A program made the position numbers and the translations under genes. The notes below the pieces were generated by a model. It was not told where the DNA came from, searched no databases, and was given only the letters and a program-made list of their open reading frames with translations. A DNA stretch of 64,000 nt from JACVRW01 sp963751105 (lineage in GTDB: Bacteria; Actinomycetota; Thermoleophilia; Solirubrobacterales; Thermoleophilaceae), in assembly GCA_963751105.1 (NCBI GenBank), contig CAVVTG010000002.1:2728001-2792000 (forward strand). Direction: 5' to 3'. Below, one piece after another: positions 8,459 to 15,526 of the stretch; the first letter of the stretch is position 1, and each line of letters opens with the position of its first letter.

Positions 8459-8495
8459 CGTGGTCCTCCACTGGGTCAACCCATGGAGGACCACG
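8459..8495 (+). promoter_or_regulatory. Start-site hairpin covering the Shine-Dalgarno and GTG of the SnoaL gene
   Basis: A 12-bp perfect stem pairs 8459-8470 with 8484-8495, continues past a one-base bulge (8471) as three more pairs (8472-8474 with 8481-8483) and closes on GTCAAC. The 3' arm holds GGAGGA (8485-8490) and reaches the first base of the GTG at 8495; two further G-U pairs would cover the whole start codon. There is no U-tract, so it is not a terminator. It could be an RNA thermometer, an autoregulatory site, or a dyad operator read as DNA. Confidence 0.6.
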
Positions 8496-9031
8496 TGACC
8501 GCGATCATCGAGACACCCGAGAAGACCGACCAGCTCAAGGAGCTGGCCCTGCGCTCCATCCAGATCATGGAGGACGGGACCCTCGAAGACTTCGAGGAAG
8601 TGCTTCACGCCGACTTCCGCAACCACGAGGCCAAGGACGAGCCGCCGGCCGCGCGCGAGCGTGGCCCGGCCGGCGCCTACGCCACCGCGCTGTGGCTGCG
8701 CGACGCCTTCGGAGGGCTGCGCTGGGAGATTCACGAGGTGGTGGCCGAGGGCGACCTCGTCGCTGTTCACTGCACGATGTCCGGCCGCCACGTGAGGACC
8801 TTCGTCGGCTACGACGAGAACGCGCAGGTCAAGGAGGCGTTCCCGGCCACCGGCAAGGACTTTGCCACGACGCAGACCCACTGGCTGCGGATCGCCGACG
8901 GCCAGGTGATCGAGCACTGGGCCAACCGCGACGACCTCGGCACAGCGTTCCAGCTCGGCTGGGTGCCCCCCACCCCGCTGTACCTGCTGCGCTCGGCGAT
9001 GGCCAAGCGGCGCGCGCGGCGCGCGGCGTAG
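8495..9031 (+). CDS. SnoaL-like (ester cyclase/NTF2-fold) protein
   Basis: 178 residues of the SnoaL-like polyketide-cyclase/ester-cyclase type: a small alpha+beta barrel that binds a hydrophobic ligand, often without conserved catalysis. Typical elements are IMEDGTLEDFEEVLHADFRNHE at the N-terminus and THWLRIADGQVIEHWANRDDLG near residue 130. The tail ends in a basic KRRARRA. I take GTG 8495 because GGAGGA lies 4 nt before it; ATG 8483, four codons earlier, has no ribosome site and falls in the hairpin loop. It follows the SDR gene. Substrate unknown. Confidence 0.8.
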   Translation: MTAIIETPEKTDQLKELALRSIQIMEDGTLEDFEEVLHADFRNHEAKDEPPAARERGPAGAYATALWLRDAFGGLRWEIHEVVAEGDLVAVHCTMSGRHVRTFVGYDENAQVKEAFPATGKDFATTQTHWLRIADGQVIEHWANRDDLGTAFQLGWVPPTPLYLLRSAMAKRRARRAA

Positions 9032-9035
9032 AACG

Positions 9036-9065
9036 ACGAGGGGCCGGCGCGTGCCGGCCCCTCGT
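9036..9065. terminator. Bidirectional stem-loop terminator
   Basis: A 13-bp perfect stem (9036-9048 with 9053-9065) around the tetraloop GCGT lies between two convergent genes, 5 nt after the SnoaL stop and 19 nt from the stop of the DUF4394 gene. There is no clear U-run, as is common in GC-rich actinobacteria. Confidence 0.65.
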
Positions 9066-9083
9066 TCGTGTGCCCGCTTCCCC

Positions 9084-9965
9084 CTAGCGCTGGTTCAGCG
9101 GCACCGCGATGCCGGTGACCACATGGCGCGACGAGAACGAGCCGCGGGCGTCCGCCCGACCCTGCAGCAGGTTGATCCCGTAGAAGCCGCTCCTGCCGTT
9201 GACGGTCAGGGACGCGAAGCCCTCGACGTGAACGGTGGTGCCGCCACGGATCGTGCTGTAGATGTCCGATCCGACCGACGCGCTCGTGTCCACACCGAGC
9301 TTGCCCGTGGGCACCAGCACTCCGGACGCGGCCGGCGACTGAATCACGGTCTGGTCGAGCGTCGAGTCGATGTCGAACAGAGTGGTGGCCGTGTTCGGGT
9401 CGGCGTCGTTGTTGGTGTACGCGGCGCCGGTCACACCGAGAGCCGTGGCCGGGGGCGGACCCGGGTTGGACAGAGTGGTGTTGGTAACGGTGTCGCCGTT
9501 GGCATCGACGTTGTCGGCCAGGTTCTGGCCGGTGTCCGAGATGATGCGCAGGCGGTCGACGGTGGGGTTGAAGTCCACCCCGAACGAGGTGCCGCTCAGC
9601 GGGACGTTCACGCGCGACTTCAGCACCGCGCGGCCGTTGTCGTCGTCGATGACGTACACGCCGCCCATGTTGCCGAGACCGTAAAGGTCACCGGTGGCGG
9701 GGCGGTAGTCGATGCCGACGAGCTTGGCGTCACCGTCTAGGCCCTTGATGCGGCCGATCGTGCGGGCGTCGCGGGGATCGTTCTCCGAGAAGCAGATGAG
9801 CTTGCCGCTGTCGGTCAGTCCGACCACGTCGAGGGCGCGCTTCGAGCGCTCACCGCAATCGTCCTCGTGCTTGTGCTTACCACCGTACGAGGCGTTGACC
9901 ACGGGCACGGCGGCCACTATCAGCAGGGCCGCGGCCAGCAGCGCCATCAGGATCCTTCGGGGCAT
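9084..9965 (-). CDS. Secreted DUF4394 domain protein
   Basis: 293 residues with a clean signal peptide (MPRRILMALLAAALLIVAA, cleavage near residue 25) and then a DUF4394 domain, a predicted beta-propeller-like repeat protein found in exported proteins. Recognisable pieces are LVGIDYRPATGDLYGLG, GVDFNPTVDRLRIISDTGQN and the closing FYGINLLQGRADARG. Start ATG 9965 has GGAGGA just upstream. Single-gene unit, convergent with the SnoaL gene across a terminator. Molecular role unknown. Confidence 0.85.
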   Translation of the reverse strand: MPRRILMALLAAALLIVAAVPVVNASYGGKHKHEDDCGERSKRALDVVGLTDSGKLICFSENDPRDARTIGRIKGLDGDAKLVGIDYRPATGDLYGLGNMGGVYVIDDDNGRAVLKSRVNVPLSGTSFGVDFNPTVDRLRIISDTGQNLADNVDANGDTVTNTTLSNPGPPPATALGVTGAAYTNNDADPNTATTLFDIDSTLDQTVIQSPAASGVLVPTGKLGVDTSASVGSDIYSTIRGGTTVHVEGFASLTVNGRSGFYGINLLQGRADARGSFSSRHVVTGIAVPLNQR

Positions 9966-10073
9966 GGAGTCCTCCTGGGAGGGAGTCGGGGTACTTTGTC
10001 CCCTGACTTCGCGCGCCCGGTCTCAGAAGGTTCAGCGTGGCGTGGCCGAGTCGGCGGCTTGGCGCCTTGCCGC

Positions 10074-11258
10074 TCAGCGGGCCGGAGCCACTTCCCGGTC
10101 CGGGTTCCAGCTCAGCGCGTACTCGGGCTGGTCGATCTCGGCCCACAGGCTCGACAGCTTCAGCGGCCGGAAGGTGTCCCACATCACTGCGAGCTCGTCG
10201 GTGGACGTCTTGCCCAGCGCCTTCTCGACCGCTCCCGGCTGCGGACCGTGTGGCAGGCCAGAGGGGTGCAGCGTGATCGAGCCGACCCCGACGCCCTTGC
10301 GGGCCGCGTAGTCGCCGGCGGCGTAGAACATGACCTCCTCGGACTGGATGTTCGAGTGGTGGTAGGGCAGCGTGACCGCCTGGGGGTCCCAGTCGAGCAT
10401 CCGCGGCGCGAAGGTGCAGATCACGAAGTTCGGGCCCTGGAAGGTCTGGTGCGCGGGTGGCGGCAGGTGAAAGCGGCCGGCGCGCGGCTCGAAGTCGTCG
10501 GCGTTGAAGGTGTAGGGGAAGACGTAGCCGTCCCAGCCCACGACGTCGAACGGATGGCGGTCGAGCAGGTAGTCCTGAAAGCCGTCGCGTACGCGGACGG
10601 TGACCGGGAACTCGCCGGCCTCGTCGTAGGTCTCGAGCTCGGCCGGCGGATGGAAGTCGCGCTGCGAGAAGGGCGCGTGCTCGAGCAGCTGGCCGTAGCG
10701 GTTGCGGTAACGGTTGGGCGTCTCGATCTCGCCCGGGGTGTGGAAGCAGAGCCAGAACTGCTCCTCGCCCTCGGGCAGCTCGAAGGAGTGCGTGGTCCCG
10801 CGGGGGATGACCAGGTAGTCGCGCTCGCGGAACGGCACTCGCCCGAACACGGACCGCAGCACGCCCGAGCCGCGGTGGACGTAGATGACCTCGTCACCCT
10901 CGCCGTTTCGGTAGAAGCCGTCGAGCTCGGCGGTGGGCTTGGCCAGCGACACCTCGATGTCGCCGTTCCACATCAGCAGGCGCCGGCTCGAGACTGGATC
11001 GCCCGCCGCCTCGACCGGGTTGGCGTCGGCCAGCCGGTGCACGTGGGTGTCCGGCACCCACTCCTCGCGCTCGATCGAACGGAACTCGCCCACGCTGTCG
11101 AGCCGGCACGGCGACTGGAGATGGAGCAGGATCGACTCGTTGCCCGAGAAGCCCTCGTAGCCCATGACCTCCTCGACGAGCAGAGGTGATGACACGCCGT
11201 TCCGCCGCACCTGCACATGGCGCTTGGCGGGGACGTCTCCTATGCGGGCGTAGCGCAT
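10074..11258 (-). CDS. hmgA: Homogentisate 1,2-dioxygenase
   Basis: Fe(II) dioxygenase that opens the homogentisate ring to 4-maleylacetoacetate in tyrosine/phenylalanine breakdown. 394 residues of the shorter bacterial type. The iron ligands lie in the C-terminal cupin: HHSNIQSEEVMFYAAGDY (about residues 295-312) and HPSGLPHGPQPG (about 328-339). It is the second gene of an hpd-hmgA unit, 2 nt after the hpd stop, so the product of one enzyme is the substrate of the next. Maleylacetoacetate isomerase and fumarylacetoacetase are not adjacent. Confidence 0.93.
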   Translation of the reverse strand: MRYARIGDVPAKRHVQVRRNGVSSPLLVEEVMGYEGFSGNESILLHLQSPCRLDSVGEFRSIEREEWVPDTHVHRLADANPVEAAGDPVSSRRLLMWNGDIEVSLAKPTAELDGFYRNGEGDEVIYVHRGSGVLRSVFGRVPFRERDYLVIPRGTTHSFELPEGEEQFWLCFHTPGEIETPNRYRNRYGQLLEHAPFSQRDFHPPAELETYDEAGEFPVTVRVRDGFQDYLLDRHPFDVVGWDGYVFPYTFNADDFEPRAGRFHLPPPAHQTFQGPNFVICTFAPRMLDWDPQAVTLPYHHSNIQSEEVMFYAAGDYAARKGVGVGSITLHPSGLPHGPQPGAVEKALGKTSTDELAVMWDTFRPLKLSSLWAEIDQPEYALSWNPDREVAPAR

Positions 11259-11260
11259 GG

Positions 11261-12409
11261 CTAGAGGTTTCCTCTCCGCTCCTGCTCGCGCTCGATGGCC
11301 TCGAACAGAGCCTTGAAATTGCCCTCACCGAAGCCGCGGGCGCCGTGGCGCTCGATGATCTCGAAGAACACCGTGGGCCGGTCACCCGTGGGCTTGGTGA
11401 AGATCTGCAGCAGGTAGCCCTCGTCGTCGCGGTCCACGAGGATGCCGAGCCGGCGCAGATCCTCCACGTCCTCCTCGATCTCGCCGATGCGACCCGGAAC
11501 GTCCTCGTAGTACGACTCGGGAATGGCCAGGAACTCAACGCCGCGCCCGCGCAGCTCGGTGACGCAGCGGACGATGTCACGCGTGGCCACCGCGATGTGC
11601 TGGGCACCGGCGCCGTTGTAGAAGTCGATGTACTCCTCGATCTGCGACTTGCGCTTGCCCTCGGCGGGCTCGTTGATCGGGAACTTCACCCGACCGTCGC
11701 CCGAGGTGACCACCTTCGACATCAGGGCCGAGTACTCGGTGGAGATGGCCTCGTCCGAGAAGTGCAGCATCTCGGTCATGCCGAAGACGCGCTCGTAGTA
11801 GGCCACCCATTCCTCCATGTGGCCGAGCTCGACGTTGCCGACGATGTGGTCGATGCCCATCAGCAGCATGTCGTCCGGATCGCGGGGGGCCTCGCCGCGC
11901 CGCTCGTAGCCGGGCAGGAAGGCGCCCGCGTAGCCGTCGCGCTGGACGAACAGATGCAGCGTGTCGCCGTAGGTCTCGATGGCGGAGACCTGGACGCGCC
12001 CGTGATCGTCCTCCTCCCAGTGCGGGGTGACCACGCCGCGCGCCCCGTGCGCGACGGCGTGCTCGTAGGCCGCCGCGGCATCGGGCACGCTCAGGGCGAT
12101 CTTGTGCACACCGTCGCCGTGGTGGGCGTGGTGCTCGGCGATCTCGTCGCCGCCCTGGAGAGTGCCGGTGAGCACCAGCCGGATGCGGCCCTGCTCGAGG
12201 ACGTGCGACACGCGCTCGCGGCTGCCCGTCTCCAGGCCGCGGTACGCCGTCTCGGTGAAGCCGAACGCGTGGGTGAAGTAGTAGGCGGCCTGAGCGGCGT
12301 TGCCGACGTAGAACTCGACGTGATCGATGCCGTGGAGCGGCATCTTGTCGTGCTCGGGGACCGGCGGGGCAACGGTGCCTGGCTTGGGGGCGAGCTGCTC
12401 GGTCGCCAT
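11261..12409 (-). CDS. hpd: 4-Hydroxyphenylpyruvate dioxygenase
   Basis: Non-haem Fe(II) enzyme converting 4-hydroxyphenylpyruvate to homogentisate. 382 residues with two vicinal-oxygen-chelate repeats; the ligands are His in MGIDHIVGNVE (about 190), His in AGAQHIAVATRD (about 272) and Glu in VFFEIIER (about 352). The start is set at ATG 12409 (MATEQLAP) behind GAGAGGAG; the reading frame stays open 30 codons further up, but that part lies in the divergent control region. Transcribed towards hmgA with the Lrp-type regulator facing the other way, a typical substrate-controlled arrangement. Confidence 0.93.
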   Translation of the reverse strand: MATEQLAPKPGTVAPPVPEHDKMPLHGIDHVEFYVGNAAQAAYYFTHAFGFTETAYRGLETGSRERVSHVLEQGRIRLVLTGTLQGGDEIAEHHAHHGDGVHKIALSVPDAAAAYEHAVAHGARGVVTPHWEEDDHGRVQVSAIETYGDTLHLFVQRDGYAGAFLPGYERRGEAPRDPDDMLLMGIDHIVGNVELGHMEEWVAYYERVFGMTEMLHFSDEAISTEYSALMSKVVTSGDGRVKFPINEPAEGKRKSQIEEYIDFYNGAGAQHIAVATRDIVRCVTELRGRGVEFLAIPESYYEDVPGRIGEIEEDVEDLRRLGILVDRDDEGYLLQIFTKPTGDRPTVFFEIIERHGARGFGEGNFKALFEAIEREQERRGNL

Positions 12410-12510
12410 CGTGCTCCTCTCTCGGTTCAGGTGGGTCTCCGTAATGATTCCTCCGATTCGGCCGCTGAACAACGCCGATCCGTTGCAAGAATGCGACAAT
12501 TCCGCACCAA
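12410..12510. promoter_or_regulatory. Divergent control region between hpd and the Lrp/AsnC gene
   Basis: The 101-nt spacer is visibly AT-richer than its surroundings. On the hpd side TTGTTC and an ATCATT-like -10 lie 17-18 nt apart. Next to the regulator start is TTGCAAGAATGCGACAA (12483-12499), with TTG/CAA ends 17 bp apart, a loose Lrp-like dyad. Binding is inferred from position only. Confidence 0.4.
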
Positions 12511-12939
12511 ATGGACGACACCGACCGCAGAATCGTTGCGCTGCTGCGCGAGAACGCTCGCCGTTCCTTTCAGGACATAGGACAGCACGTGCACCTGTCG
12601 GCTCCCGCGGTCAAGCGGCGGATCGACCGGCTGGAGCGCGACGGGGTCATCCTGGGCTACACCGCGGCGGTCGACGCCAGCGCCTTCGGCTGGCAGGCCG
12701 AGGCCTTCGTCGACCTCTACTGCGAGGGTCGCATGCCGGCCGAGTCGATCAAGCGGGCGGTGGAGGGCGAGGCCGGGGTCGTGTCCGCCCACACCGTGGC
12801 GGGCGAGGCCAGCGCCCTGCTCCACGTGATGGCCCGCGACACGCAGGACCTCGAGCTCTGTCTCGAGCGGATCCGGGCCACCGACGGCATCAGCCGAACG
12901 GTGACCGAGGTCGTGCTCTCCACGCTGTTCGAACGCTGA
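12511..12939 (+). CDS. Lrp/AsnC family transcriptional regulator
   Basis: 142 residues: an N-terminal winged helix-turn-helix (residues 3-60, with VHLSAPAVKRRIDRLERDGVI as the recognition region) and a C-terminal RAM ligand-binding domain (about 65-140). Lrp-type proteins sense amino acids or related acids and form octamers. Sitting back to back with hpd-hmgA it most likely controls tyrosine catabolism, with tyrosine or a keto acid as effector; that link is inferred from gene order. Confidence 0.88.
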   Translation: MDDTDRRIVALLRENARRSFQDIGQHVHLSAPAVKRRIDRLERDGVILGYTAAVDASAFGWQAEAFVDLYCEGRMPAESIKRAVEGEAGVVSAHTVAGEASALLHVMARDTQDLELCLERIRATDGISRTVTEVVLSTLFER

Positions 12940-12961
12940 GCGCGGGTCGGCGGCGCGGCGA

Positions 12962-13306
12962 CTACTGATCCGCCGGCTCTTCCTGGTCGGCCTCGCCGTA
13001 CTCCGCCGTGGACTCGTCGGACGCGACCTCCGGGGTGAACGCGTCCTCGGCAGGGTTGTGGCGCTGCTCGCCGTGGGAGGCGGCCTCGATCAGGTCGGCC
13101 TCGGCCTCCTCGAAGCCCTCGGCCACGCCGCCTCCGCCTTCGTCCACGGCGCGATCGGCCTCGTTCCCCTCGCCGCCCTCGTACTCGGGCCGCTCGCCGC
13201 CGATGGCGCCGGCCTCCGCGGCTGCTTCTTCCTCCTCGTGGCGGAGATAGCGCTCGTCGCCGTGCGCCTGACCGCCGCTTCCGGGTGTCTCTTCGTTCTC
13301 GGTCAT
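12962..13306 (-). CDS. Small, strongly acidic, disordered protein
   Basis: 114 residues, MTENEETPGS..., dominated by Glu, Asp, Ala and Gly with no hydrophobic core; it looks intrinsically disordered. The longer upstream frame changes abruptly to Arg/Pro-rich antisense sequence, so I start at ATG 13306. Composition alone supports it as a real gene (the frame is acidic where random high-GC frames are basic). Function unknown. Confidence 0.55.
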   Translation of the reverse strand: MTENEETPGSGGQAHGDERYLRHEEEEAAAEAGAIGGERPEYEGGEGNEADRAVDEGGGGVAEGFEEAEADLIEAASHGEQRHNPAEDAFTPEVASDESTAEYGEADQEEPADQ

Positions 13307-13505
13307 CGGCTGGTTGTACCCGTCGGAGCAGTGGGTGAACCGAGACGGCGGTTGGATGGCGCGCTCCGCTCGGGCCTGCGCGGCAGGCTGGAGGGTGGTC
13401 CGATTTGCTGGGAAGGGGGCCGGCTTGGGGGGGTCTGACGAGTTGTTCGCCCTGTGGACGAACAGAGCGTCAACCCCCTCGGTGACGGCCGGATCGGAAC
13501 GCGCC

Positions 13506-14360
13506 TCACTCCTTCGCCTTGCGCTCCTCCGCCAGCGGCTTGCCGCTCTCCGAGGCCATGCCGCCGGGCGGCCAGGCGCCGAACCAGTTGTCGCGCGCAC
13601 CGTCGATGGTGAGTATCGATCCAGAGAAGTAGTCGCCGGCCGGGGAGGCCAGGTAGGCCACGAGCCAGGCGAACTCCTCCTCGGTGCCCAGGCGGCCGAG
13701 CGGCACCGTCCCCGCCACTCCCTCCACCACCGCCGGCGGATACTTGGTCCGCAGGGTCTCGGTGGCGAAGTGCCCGGCCGCCAGCGCGGTGAGGGTGATG
13801 CCGAAGCGGGCCCACTCGATCGAGAGCACGCGGGTGAGGTTCTCCACGGCCGCCCGGGCCGCTGACGAGTGCGCCATGCCGGGCAGCCCGTGGTGGGGCG
13901 ACAGCGTGACGTTGATGATCTTGCCCCCGGGCGAGGAGCCGTCGCGCTCGGGGATCATCGCTCGGGTGGCCACCGCGTGGCTCATCAGCCACGTGCCCTC
14001 CACGTTCAGCCGGATCACCGTGCGAAAGCCCTTGGGGGTGATGTCCTCCGCCGGCGTCAGGAACTGCCCGCCCGCGTTGTTGACGAGCACGTCGATGCGG
14101 CCGTGGCGCTCGAGCACGCGGTCGATGAGCGCCTCCACCTGATCCTCCTCGCGGATGTCGCACTCGAGCGCCTCGCAGCGCCCGCCGTCGGCGGCCGCTG
14201 CGGTCTCCTCGAGGGGCCCGAGGCGCCGTCCGCAGACCACCACGCGAGCGCCGAGCGACGCCAGCTCGAGGGCCGATGCCCGCCCCAACCCGGAGCCCCC
14301 GCCCGAGACCAGGGCCAGCTGCCCTTCGAGCAGACCGGGCTTGAAGAGCTGCGAGGGCAT
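13506..14360 (-). CDS. SDR oxidoreductase, trans-2-enoyl-CoA reductase/PECR-like
   Basis: 284 residues. The cofactor loop is SGGGSGLG (19-26) and NNAG lies near residue 95. In place of the usual YxxxK it has HSSAARAAVENLTR (about residue 165), as in peroxisomal trans-2-enoyl-CoA reductases and some bacterial acyl-CoA reductases, where the classical Tyr-Lys pair is altered. This suggests double-bond reduction of an acyl-CoA rather than a keto/alcohol reaction; the exact reaction is not fixed. Start ATG 14360 with a TACGCT -10 element 9 nt upstream. Confidence 0.82.
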   Translation of the reverse strand: MPSQLFKPGLLEGQLALVSGGGSGLGRASALELASLGARVVVCGRRLGPLEETAAAADGGRCEALECDIREEDQVEALIDRVLERHGRIDVLVNNAGGQFLTPAEDITPKGFRTVIRLNVEGTWLMSHAVATRAMIPERDGSSPGGKIINVTLSPHHGLPGMAHSSAARAAVENLTRVLSIEWARFGITLTALAAGHFATETLRTKYPPAVVEGVAGTVPLGRLGTEEEFAWLVAYLASPAGDYFSGSILTIDGARDNWFGAWPPGGMASESGKPLAEERKAKE

Positions 14361-14369
14361 GGGGGCGGC

Positions 14370-14419
14370 AGCGTAGTGCTCGCCGGACGTTAGGGAACCC
14401 TAAGAGGTCGTGCTAGGCT
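14370..14419. promoter_or_regulatory. Divergent leaderless promoters flanking a TTAGGG/CCCTAA dyad
   Basis: Leftward -10 TACGCT (14370-14375) is 9 nt from ATG 14360; rightward -10 TAGGCT (14414-14419) is 9 nt from GTG 14429. Between them is the perfect 6-2-6 inverted repeat TTAGGGAACCCTAA (14390-14403), well placed for a repressor acting on both genes. Confidence 0.5.
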
Positions 14420-14428
14420 GCGCGAGCC

Positions 14429-14632
14429 GTGCCGCTGAAGTGCTGCCGCTCGACTCCCCGTTGCCGCGATTGCCCCGCGCGCCGTCCCGACGACGAGCTG
14501 CTGCGCGCCCTCGGGATCACGCCGGCGCCGCGCCTGCCCGCCCACCTGCGCGGCGTGCCGCCGAGCCTGCACAAGTACGAGCCGCTGCTAAAGCGCTCAT
14601 TCAGCGAGCGCGAGCGGGCCGGAGCCCGCTAG
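14429..14632 (+). CDS. Small cysteine-rich protein (CC..RC..CP type)
   Basis: 67 residues from GTG 14429. The N-terminus MPLKCCRSTPRCRDCPARR has four Cys within twelve residues, a likely metal-binding knuckle; the rest is basic and Pro-rich. Small proteins beginning with this KCC...RC..CP pattern are common in actinobacteria and have no assigned role. The -10 element TAGGCT, the absence of a ribosome site and the shared dyad with the SDR gene support it as real. Confidence 0.6.
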   Translation: MPLKCCRSTPRCRDCPARRPDDELLRALGITPAPRLPAHLRGVPPSLHKYEPLLKRSFSERERAGAR

Positions 14633-14644
14633 CCGAGCCGGCCC

Positions 14645-15526
14645 TCAGTCGTCGCCGCCCAGCGACTTGCCGTCGCGGGCCAGGAACTCCTCGAGCATCA
14701 TCGGGTACTCGCGTACCCGCTCGGCCACCTGGAGGATCGCGTCCATCGTGGCCTCCTCCTCCACCTGCTCGTCCACGAACCACTGCATGAAGCTCTCGCT
14801 GGCGAAGTCGTTGGTGTCGCGCGCGATGTCATAGAGCTTCGCGATGGCGACGGTGACCTTCTTCTCGTTCTCGAGTGCCAGCGCGATCGGCTCGACGTGG
14901 TCGCTGAACGAGTCGCGCGGGGCCTTGATCTCGCCCAGCCGCAGCGGCGAGCTCGTGTCCCGCAGGTAGCCCACCATCTTCATCGCGTGCTCGCGCTCCT
15001 CGTCGGCCTGCTTGAAGAAGAAGCGCGCCAGCCGCGGGAAGGTCTCACGGTCGTACCACGCCGCGACGGCGGTGTACTGGTGCGCCGCGTTCAGCTCGCG
15101 GCCGATCTGGTCGTTCAGCTCGTCGACGAAGCGCTCGGAGGGCATGGCCGAAGCGTATCCGCGTTGCGGGCGGCGCGGCCGACGACGTCCGGTCCGGGGT
15201 CCGAGAGCACAGATTCCCCAACCCAGGATGGGCCACATCGGCCAGAAGTAGCCGGCCCCGGTGAGAGCCCAGATCGCCAGCATCAGGACGGCGGCGGCGG
15301 CGAAGGCCAGCCGCTCGGGCCGCGGCCGTGGCCGGGTCGGCGCCTCCTCGGGCAGGTCCGCCACCAGCTCGGCGAGCTGCGAGCGGTAGCGGGAGCCGAA
15401 CGCCACCTCGAGGCGCTCCTCGAGCTCGTCAGCGCTCAGCCGGCCGGCAGCGGTGGCGTCCCGAAGAGCCGCCACCGCGCGCTCGCGGTCGGCATCGGAG
15501 GCCCGCAGGGCGAGGTCCTCGCTCAC
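14645..15526 (-). CDS. DUF1707-membrane-ferritin fusion (non-haem ferritin at the C-terminus)
   Basis: One uninterrupted frame of 293 codons. Residues 1-60 are a DUF1707 domain (LRASDADRERAVAALRDA), residues 72-105 a hydrophobic segment with GYFWPMWPILGWG, then a basic linker, and from M128 (ATG 15145) a full 166-residue ferritin. Counting from that Met, the ferroxidase residues fall at E17, Y24, E50, H53, E94, Q127 and E130, exactly the numbering of E. coli FtnA. The gene overlaps the carotenoid oxygenase by 4 nt. Either the stop between two genes has been lost and a membrane-anchored ferritin is made, or ferritin is also started internally at 15145, where no clear ribosome site is seen. Confidence 0.8.
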   Translation of the reverse strand: MSEDLALRASDADRERAVAALRDATAAGRLSADELEERLEVAFGSRYRSQLAELVADLPEEAPTRPRPRPERLAFAAAAVLMLAIWALTGAGYFWPMWPILGWGICALGPRTGRRRPRRPQRGYASAMPSERFVDELNDQIGRELNAAHQYTAVAAWYDRETFPRLARFFFKQADEEREHAMKMVGYLRDTSSPLRLGEIKAPRDSFSDHVEPIALALENEKKVTVAIAKLYDIARDTNDFASESFMQWFVDEQVEEEATMDAILQVAERVREYPMMLEEFLARDGKSLGGDD

